Shown here: piece after piece, positions 7,035-10,814 of the stretch
Layout: the number at the start of each line of letters is the position of its first letter
Numbering within the stretch: position 1 is the first letter of the stretch
Source: an uncultured Bacteroidales bacterium
Lineage (GTDB): Bacteria > Bacteroidota > Bacteroidia > Bacteroidales > UBA932
Reading direction: 5' to 3'
Length of the DNA: 10,814 nucleotides
Assembly: GCA_937890845.1 (NCBI GenBank)
Contig: CALADR010000098.1
Coordinates: 1 to 10,814, forward strand
The notes under the pieces: model-generated
The model's database searches: none
What the model was told of the DNA's origin: nothing
The model's input: the letters and a program-made list of their open reading frames with translations, nothing else
Position numbers and translations under genes: made by a program

Positions 7035-7574
7035 ATGTCTGATCGGGAGATAATGGAAATCTACCGTAGCGGTGCTCAAGAACAGGCGTTCAACCTTATT
7101 GTAAAAAAATATGGAGAACGACTTTATTGGCATATCCGAAGATTTACCTGCTCCCATGAAGATACAGACGACCTGCTGCAGGAGACTTTTACTAAAATAT
7201 GGACCGCGCTTCCTTCTTTCAGGGAGGATGCGCGGCTTTTTACATGGATATACAGGATTGCAACAAATGAATCTCTTAATTATTTAAGAAAGAGAAAAAA
7301 CAGGTTACTGTTTTCTTCAGGCAACATTATTGAAGATATGGAAAAAAGGATTGACTCAGATCCGTACTTCAACGGAAATGAGCTTCAGCGCATCCTTATG
7401 AAGTCCATACAAAAACTTCCAGACAAGCAAAAAACCGTATTCACAATGAGGTATTTTGACGAACTGAGTTACGATGAGATTTCTGAAATTACAGGAAACT
7501 CTGTCGGCTCACTGAAAGCTTCATATCACCTTGCCTACAAAAAAATCAAATCTGCCATTGAAAACGGCCAGTAA
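7035..7574 (+). CDS. ECF-type RNA polymerase sigma factor (sigma-70 family)
   Basis: This 179-residue extracytoplasmic-function sigma factor would direct RNA polymerase to a small set of promoters, usually in response to envelope signals. Region 2 spans about 15-87, with DTDDLLQETFTKIWTALPSF (43-62), LFTWIYRIATNESLNYLRKR (68-87) and basic residues after it. A variable linker follows. Region 4 (about 115-172) has LPDKQKTVFTMRYFDELSYD (128-147) and the helix-turn-helix EISEITGNSVGSLKASYHLA. There is no region 1.1 or 3, as expected. It follows transketolase by 6 nt with no terminator, so it probably depends at least partly on that promoter. Two genes downstream encode a membrane protein and a secreted protein, the usual setting for sigma/anti-sigma control. 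The regulon is unknown. Confidence 0.93.
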   Translation: MSDREIMEIYRSGAQEQAFNLIVKKYGERLYWHIRRFTCSHEDTDDLLQETFTKIWTALPSFREDARLFTWIYRIATNESLNYLRKRKNRLLFSSGNIIEDMEKRIDSDPYFNGNELQRILMKSIQKLPDKQKTVFTMRYFDELSYDEISEITGNSVGSLKASYHLAYKKIKSAIENGQ

Positions 7575-7619
7575 AATCATGAAATAAAATCCTGAAAAGT
7601 TTCAAACAGCCTCTTAACT

Positions 7620-7651
7620 TTTGCCATGCTGACGTGTCAAAATAAAAGTTG
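7620..7651 (+). promoter_or_regulatory. Possible internal promoter before the anti-sigma-like gene
   Basis: In the 114-nt gap after the sigma gene, TTTG (7620-7623) is followed by exactly 19 bases and then TAAAAGTTG (7643-7651). The spacing is that of a Bacteroidota housekeeping promoter, but the -7 half matches TAnnTTTG poorly unless a one-base shift is allowed. It could be a weak promoter, a promoter for the adjacent ECF factor itself, or chance. The gap holds no gene. Confidence 0.25.
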
Positions 7652-7688
7652 CAGGAAGAGTCCTTTTGTGGAATTAAAGAATTAAACG

Positions 7689-8111
7689 ATGGACATATTA
7701 CAGACAGATAAAAACCTGAGAAGAATGCCGTACAAGCTTCCGGAAGGTTACTTTTCAGACTTGACTGAGCAGCTTGCCAAACAACGTCATGAAAATCCTG
7801 TGGAAGCGGCAGTACCGAGAACTCTATGGCAGATTCTCGCACCATATGCGGCTATGGCAGCAATGTTCACAATCATAGCGCTGGGAGGAAAAGCCCTTGC
7901 AGAGATGACCGGCCATCAGAAAGGGTGGACTGAAAAAGATGAATTTATCTATACTGAACTCATGCCCGTAACGGGATCTTCCGACCAGTTTTACGGCTTG
8001 AGAGACAGCGAATACATAGCTGAAGCAGAGCCGTCAGACAACGATATAGTAGAATATCTCATTTATTCCGGAGTTTCAATAGAAGAAATAAACATTGATG
8101 ATTATGAATAA
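7689..8111 (+). CDS. Single-pass membrane protein, likely anti-sigma factor
   Basis: I do not recognise a named family. The 140-residue protein has a cytoplasmic-looking N-terminus with YKLPEGYFSDLTEQLAKQ (15-32), a short motif often seen near the start of Bacteroidales proteins encoded beside ECF sigma genes. One membrane segment spans about 46-66 (LWQILAPYAAMAAMFTIIAL). An acidic C-terminal tail ends in DIVEYLIYSGVSIEEINIDD (119-138). Position right after the sigma gene, size, and one membrane helix with a short N-terminal domain all fit an anti-sigma factor that holds the ECF factor at the membrane. No zinc-binding anti-sigma (HxxxCxxC) motif is present. Its stop overlaps the start of the next gene. 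The role is inferred from context. Confidence 0.6.
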   Translation: MDILQTDKNLRRMPYKLPEGYFSDLTEQLAKQRHENPVEAAVPRTLWQILAPYAAMAAMFTIIALGGKALAEMTGHQKGWTEKDEFIYTELMPVTGSSDQFYGLRDSEYIAEAEPSDNDIVEYLIYSGVSIEEINIDDYE

Positions 8112-8583
8112 ATTACGCAACACTATCCTATATTCTGCACTTCTGATGCTCGCGTCATTACCGCTTTATTCCCAGCCCAAAAATGATGACAGCAAAGGAT
8201 GGAAAGACAGGATAATGAGTGAAAAAATCGCTTTTCTCACTACAGAGGCTAATATAACTCCTGAAGAGGCTCAGAAATTCTGGCCGGTATATAATCAGAT
8301 ATGGGAAGAACGATGGGCATCACGCCGCGACGTCATGGACAGTTTCAGGAAACTGGACACCGCTATCAAAGAAAACAAGAGTTCCAAAGAAATTTCCAAA
8401 CTGCTGGACATTTATCTTTCCAAGATCGACATTATGAATGAAAATGACAAAAGGGCCGCAGAAAAATTCAAGCAGATACTCCCTACTGAAAAAGTCGCGA
8501 AAATATATGTCTCAGAAGAAAAGTTCAGACGACAGCAGATTCACAAACTGCATCATAAAGACCAGAAGGAAAACGGGAAATAG
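8104..8583 (+). CDS. Secreted helical protein, Spy/CpxP/CnrX-like, possible envelope sensor
   Basis: This predicted secreted protein of 159 residues has a signal peptide of the form MNKLRNTILYSALLMLASLP, with likely cleavage after LYSQ (about residue 24). The mature part is almost all helix and highly charged. ITPEEAQKFWPVYNQIWEER recalls the LTxxQ/LTPEEA helix of Spy, CpxP and related periplasmic sensors, and FRRQQIHKLHH lies near the C-terminus. I chose ATG 8104 because it puts the signal peptide at the very N-terminus. ATG 8098 or TTG 8095 would add two or three residues. It overlaps the preceding gene by 8 nt, so the two are probably translated together. By analogy with CnrX or CpxP it may sense metal or misfolded protein and feed into the sigma pathway. 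The fold and role are inferred. Confidence 0.7.
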   Translation: MNKLRNTILYSALLMLASLPLYSQPKNDDSKGWKDRIMSEKIAFLTTEANITPEEAQKFWPVYNQIWEERWASRRDVMDSFRKLDTAIKENKSSKEISKLLDIYLSKIDIMNENDKRAAEKFKQILPTEKVAKIYVSEEKFRRQQIHKLHHKDQKENGK

Positions 8584-8594
8584 ACACGGTGGCC

Positions 8595-8639
8595 TGTTCA
8601 TATCATAACATGAACACATTTAAAACAGATAAAAATCTG
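8595..8639. terminator. Weak convergent terminator candidates
   Basis: Two short hairpins lie between the convergent secreted-protein and trmN genes. TGTTCAT (8595-8601) pairs with ATGAACA (8610-8616) around an 8-nt loop, and CAGAT (8626-8630) pairs with ATCTG (8635-8639) around AAAA. Read on the minus strand, the second is followed by TTTT and overlaps the trmN stop. Both stems are short and AT-rich, so the terminator call is tentative. Confidence 0.35.
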
Positions 8640-9420
8640 ATGTAAGGCTGATATACTCATCTGTATATCGGCCATTTTCTTGCATGATAAGCTGTTCCTC
8701 AGCAGGATAAGATATTCTTTCTCGTGAAAACTCGGCAACTATCCTGCGTGGCTGTTTGGCAGCGACAGTCTTTATCCGGACAATTCTATAAATGAAAAGT
8801 CCGCACATTCTGGCATAACGGGTCAATTCGTTCTCTAACTCAGATGGCAGAATAAGAGACAACCTTCCGCACACCGAAAGCCTCTTTGCCGCAAAAGACA
8901 CGATTTCCCTATAAGACATGCTTTCGCAGTGCCTTGCCTCCCGTCTTCTCAAGTCCGGAGATTTGAGTTCACCTTCAAAATAAGGCGGATTGGAGAAAAT
9001 ATGATCAAAACTTCCGGGAGCACAGGTCTCAAACGTTTGCATAGTGTCATCCGAAACCTTATCTTCTTCCGGAAAGAAAGGCATGAGAGCATAATCTGTC
9101 AGGGAAACATTAACAGCCACCAAGGATGAAGACCATGGCGATCTCCTGAAATTTGCTGCAGCTTCCTCCGCAGATGGGCTATCTATATCAATGGCAACTA
9201 TCCTGGTACTACACTCCGATATTCCTGAAGTCCCGGCCAAGTCGAAATAACGCTGCGCTGCCATTAAAGCAACAGTTCCTGTCCCTGTACCTAAATCCAA
9301 AGCATATCTGTCAGCATCTGAAACCGTCATAAGTGCACCCAACAGCACACCATCCGTATTGACCTTCATTGCCGAACGCTCGTTAATAACAGAGAATCTC
9401 TTGAATCTGAATTCACTCAT
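8620..9420 (-). CDS. trmN: tRNA1(Val) (adenine(37)-N6)-methyltransferase TrmN6/YfiC-like
   Basis: This class I SAM-dependent methyltransferase is likely to modify adenine 37 of tRNA-Val to N6-methyladenine. The 266-residue protein opens with FRFKRFSVINERSAMKVNTD (4-23), the N-terminal signature of the YfiC/TrmN6 family. It continues with the SAM loop LDLGTGTGTVALMAAQR (41-57), IVAIDID (74-80), and the adenine-N6 catalytic motif SNPPYF (143-148). LKSPDLRRREARH after it is also typical. It is somewhat longer than the E. coli protein because of loops near 60-72 and 118-136. It starts 3 nt after lolD ends, so the two form a tight unit. RNA substrate specificity is inferred from family and could differ. 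Confidence 0.88.
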   Translation of the reverse strand: MSEFRFKRFSVINERSAMKVNTDGVLLGALMTVSDADRYALDLGTGTGTVALMAAQRYFDLAGTSGISECSTRIVAIDIDSPSAEEAAANFRRSPWSSSLVAVNVSLTDYALMPFFPEEDKVSDDTMQTFETCAPGSFDHIFSNPPYFEGELKSPDLRRREARHCESMSYREIVSFAAKRLSVCGRLSLILPSELENELTRYARMCGLFIYRIVRIKTVAAKQPRRIVAEFSRERISYPAEEQLIMQENGRYTDEYISLTSDFYLF

Positions 9421-9423
9421 ATT

Positions 9424-10110
9424 TTATTCCGCTGCACCAAAATAAGACAGGTCCTCATTCTCCACGAAAAGACCATCTTTCATAAACAATGATCTGTCAC
9501 ACATTTCAGCAAGTGATGGATCGTGAGTGACCACGACAATTGTCTGTCCGTACTTATCTCTCAAAGAAAAAAACAGTCTGTGCAAATCTTCTTTTGTGCG
9601 GCTGTCCAGATTTCCGGATGGCTCGTCTGCAAAAAGTACAGCCGGTTTATTGACCAAAGCCCTCGCTATAGCCACTCTTTGTTGTTCTCCTCCTGAAAGT
9701 TCAGATGGTTTATGCGAAATTCTGGCTTCAAGGCCAAGATCGGACAAAAGGTTAAAAGACGCTGTCTTCGCCTCTTTTTCTGAACGGCCGGCAATCAGTG
9801 CTGGTATCATAACATTTTCTATCGCTGTAAATTCTGGAAGAAGATGATGAAACTGAAAAACGAAGCCGATTTTTTTATTTCTGAATGAAGAAAGAGCCTT
9901 CTGGCCAAGGCGCGAAACATCGGTGCCATCTATTTCAAGGGTTCCGCAATCCGGAGATGACAATGTACCCAATATCTGGAGGAGGGTTGACTTACCTGCC
10001 CCCGAAGCACCCATAATGGAAACAACCTCTGATTTTTCCACCTTCAAGTCAATACCTTTCAGTACTTTAAGTGTTCCGAAAGACTTTTCTATACCTTTCG
10101 CTTCTATCAT
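9424..10110 (-). CDS. lolD: Lipoprotein-releasing ABC transporter ATP-binding protein LolD
   Basis: LolD is the ATPase of the LolCDE complex, which extracts mature lipoproteins from the inner membrane for delivery to the outer membrane. The 228-residue protein has Walker A GASGAGKST (34-42), a Q-loop FVFQFHHLLPEFTAIENVMIP (83-103), the ABC signature LSGGEQQRVAIARAL (138-152), Walker B VLFADEP (158-164), a D-loop GNLD and the switch histidine THDPS (195-199). The FQFHHLLPEFTA-ENVMIPA block is characteristic of LolD within the MacB/FtsE-like group. The membrane subunit gene (lolC/E) is not in the window. A MacB-type or other exporter ATPase is the main alternative. trmN follows directly in the same direction. 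Confidence 0.88.
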   Translation of the reverse strand: MIEAKGIEKSFGTLKVLKGIDLKVEKSEVVSIMGASGAGKSTLLQILGTLSSPDCGTLEIDGTDVSRLGQKALSSFRNKKIGFVFQFHHLLPEFTAIENVMIPALIAGRSEKEAKTASFNLLSDLGLEARISHKPSELSGGEQQRVAIARALVNKPAVLFADEPSGNLDSRTKEDLHRLFFSLRDKYGQTIVVVTHDPSLAEMCDRSLFMKDGLFVENEDLSYFGAAE

Positions 10111-10277
10111 CTTTTACATATTATATGACCAAGAACATAATCCGCCCGGAATATATTTTCCGAAATTAGAAGCCTATTTAATATTTTACTATATATATCA
10201 AAAAGGACCTTATCAGGTAGTAAAGGTAGCATTAAAAAACTTTCGCATAAAATTTTTGTAAAAAAATCTCAAAAAAA
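10111..10277. other. AT-rich intergenic region between lolD and tRNA-Pro
   Basis: No gene is supported here. It must hold the minus-strand lolD promoter. The best -7 candidate is 10161-10168, which reads TAATTTCG on the minus strand (one mismatch from TAnnTTTG), with no -33 TTTG at 19 bp. Near the tRNA promoter there are runs of A or T at 10234-10239, 10253-10257, 10260-10266 and 10271-10277. The last two lie about one helical turn apart just upstream of the -33 box and may act as an UP-like element. Confidence 0.4.
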
Positions 10278-10308
10278 TTTGCTCTTTTAAAAAAAGGCTG
10301 TATCTTTG
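10278..10308 (+). promoter_or_regulatory. tRNA-Pro promoter, full Bacteroidota -33/-7 consensus
   Basis: TTTG (10278-10281), exactly 19 bases, then TATCTTTG (10301-10308) match the Bacteroides-type consensus TTTG-N19-TAnnTTTG without a mismatch. Transcription should begin near 10315, leaving a leader of about 24 nt before the tRNA. This is the best promoter in the window and strong support for Bacteroidota ancestry. Confidence 0.85.
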
Positions 10309-10338
10309 CAGTCCAATTCGAAAGAAACGGAAAACACA

Positions 10339-10412
10339 CGGGGTGTGGCGCAGTTGGCTAGCGCATCTGGTTTGGGACCAGAGGGTCCTGTGTTCGAGTC
10401 ACAGTACCCCGA
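10339..10412 (+). tRNA. tRNA-Pro (anticodon TGG)
   Basis: The sequence folds as a full 74-nt cloverleaf. The acceptor stem is CGGGGTG (10339-10345) with TACCCCG (10405-10411), including the C1-G72 pair usual in bacterial tRNA-Pro and one G-T pair at its inner end. The D stem GCGC/GCGC is at 10348-10351 and 10361-10364, the anticodon stem TCTGG/CCAGA at 10366-10370 and 10378-10382, and the T stem CTGTG/CACAG at 10388-10392 and 10400-10404, with loop TTCGAGT. The anticodon loop TTTGGGA carries TGG at 10373-10375, which reads CCA and, by wobble, other proline codons. The discriminator is A and CCA is not encoded, so it must be added by the CCA enzyme. Confidence 0.98.
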
Positions 10413-10416
10413 CTTT

Positions 10417-10452
10417 AAAGAGACTGACATTAACGTCAGTCTCTTTTTCTTT
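10417..10452 (+). terminator. Strong Rho-independent terminator after tRNA-Pro
   Basis: AAAGAGACTGAC (10417-10428) pairs perfectly with GTCAGTCTCTTT (10435-10446) around a 6-nt loop, and a T-rich tail follows. The 12-bp stem begins only 4 nt after the tRNA, so it should end the tRNA transcript and insulate the transporter gene downstream. Confidence 0.92.
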
Positions 10453-10472
10453 TACAGACACCTGTAAAAATA

Positions 10473-10480
10473 TAATTTTG
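10473..10480 (+). promoter_or_regulatory. MFS transporter promoter, -7 box
   Basis: TAATTTTG fits TAnnTTTG exactly. It lies after the tRNA terminator and 43 nt before the transporter ATG at 10524. The -33 position holds only a T-rich TTTT/TTTA, partly shared with the terminator tail. The predicted start is near 10487. Confidence 0.5.
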
Positions 10481-10523
10481 CGCCCTGTTTTCACAGCCCG
10501 CAATGATCTCCAAAATATACAAT

Positions 10524-10814
10524 ATGAAACTCAGAAAGCCGGATTCCAAAATATTCATACTTCTGTTCCTAGGCACACTAAGTGCATTCGGACCATTCGT
10601 AATGGATATGTACCTTCCCACTCTGCCTGAAATGACAGATTACTTCAGTACGACATCAAGTGCCGTACAGCTAGGTCTTACAACCAGCATGATAGGACTG
10701 GCCATCGGACAAATGCTTTTCGGTCCGTTAAGTGACAGGTTTGGCAGACGAAAACCCCTGATAGCTGCCATGTCTCTGTTTATCATATCTACATTAGGCT
10801 GTATTTATGCAGGC
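10524..10814 (+). CDS. MFS multidrug transporter, Bcr/CflA family (3' truncated by window)
   Basis: The frame is open to the right edge (97 codons from ATG 10524), so only about the first quarter of a protein usually near 400 residues is seen. The product is a proton-driven inner-membrane drug efflux protein by family. The first helix begins KIFILLFLGTLSAFGPFVMD and is followed by MYLPTLPEM, the helix-1 end typical of Bcr/CflA transporters. A second helix (LGLTTSMIGLAIGQMLFGPL) leads into the MFS motif A loop GPLSDRFGRRKP, and the third helix is cut. An in-frame ATG at 10503 would add seven residues, but its leader is less A/T-rich. Substrate cannot be told from sequence. Confidence 0.88.
   Translation, partial: MKLRKPDSKIFILLFLGTLSAFGPFVMDMYLPTLPEMTDYFSTTSSAVQLGLTTSMIGLAIGQMLFGPLSDRFGRRKPLIAAMSLFIISTLGCIYAG

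Noticed and set aside
10339..10412. tRNA-Pro as an integration site with a mobile element beside it
   Set aside because: tRNA genes are common attachment sites, but no integrase and no second copy of the tRNA 3' end was seen in the window.
10343..10630. Plus-strand open frame of 95 codons running across the tRNA and into the transporter
   Set aside because: It reads through a complete tRNA, its terminator and a different frame of the MFS gene, and its peptide has no recognisable domain. It is a shadow frame.
1..10814. CRISPR array, insertion sequence, integron, toxin-antitoxin pair or phage remnants
   Set aside because: No regularly spaced repeats, transposase or integrase motifs, terminal inverted repeats or phage genes were seen. 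The only direct repeat of note is the short pair near 5005.

Overview
The window looks like ordinary core chromosome of a Bacteroidota member, most likely order Bacteroidales. Several things point there. Promoters have the Bacteroides form (a TAnnTTTG -7 box, with TTTG about 19 bp upstream at the best site), and starts have A/T-rich leaders rather than Shine-Dalgarno sites. Transketolase is split into two genes, late menaquinone genes are present, and an ECF sigma gene is followed by two small proteins of a Bacteroidales type. Base composition is moderately AT-rich (by eye, low to mid 40s % GC). I see no insertion sequence, phage gene, CRISPR array, integrase or other sign of transfer.

Layout, left to right. 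(1) Positions 1-1095, plus strand: the 3' end of rnpA, then yidD, then menG/ubiE. All three overlap by short stretches. (2) Positions 1126-4876, minus strand: lepA, then a family 2 glycosyltransferase with a terminator hairpin over its stop codon, then menA behind a leader with stacked hairpins. menA runs convergently into menG, so two late menaquinone enzymes lie tail to tail. (3) Positions 4877-5204: a divergent AT-rich regulatory region with a -7 box for each direction. (4) Positions 5205-8583, plus strand: the two transketolase subunits, an ECF sigma factor 6 nt downstream, a single-pass membrane protein that is the likely anti-sigma factor, and a secreted helical Spy/CpxP/CnrX-like protein. 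(5) Positions 8620-10110, minus strand: lolD then trmN/yfiC. (6) Positions 10111-10814, plus strand: a tRNA-Pro(TGG) gene with a textbook Bacteroidota promoter and strong terminator, then the 5' end of a Bcr/CflA-type MFS drug transporter cut by the window edge.

The functions are mostly housekeeping: tRNA processing and membrane protein insertion, menaquinone synthesis, translation (LepA, tRNA-Pro, tRNA modification), non-oxidative pentose phosphate metabolism and lipoprotein export. The part with most unexplained biology is the sigma / membrane protein / secreted protein trio at 7035-8583. By layout it resembles an envelope-sensing module such as CnrY-CnrX-CnrH or RpoE-RseA, here placed directly behind transketolase. 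That function is inference. I found no clearly novel system, and most of the remaining observations concern regulatory detail.
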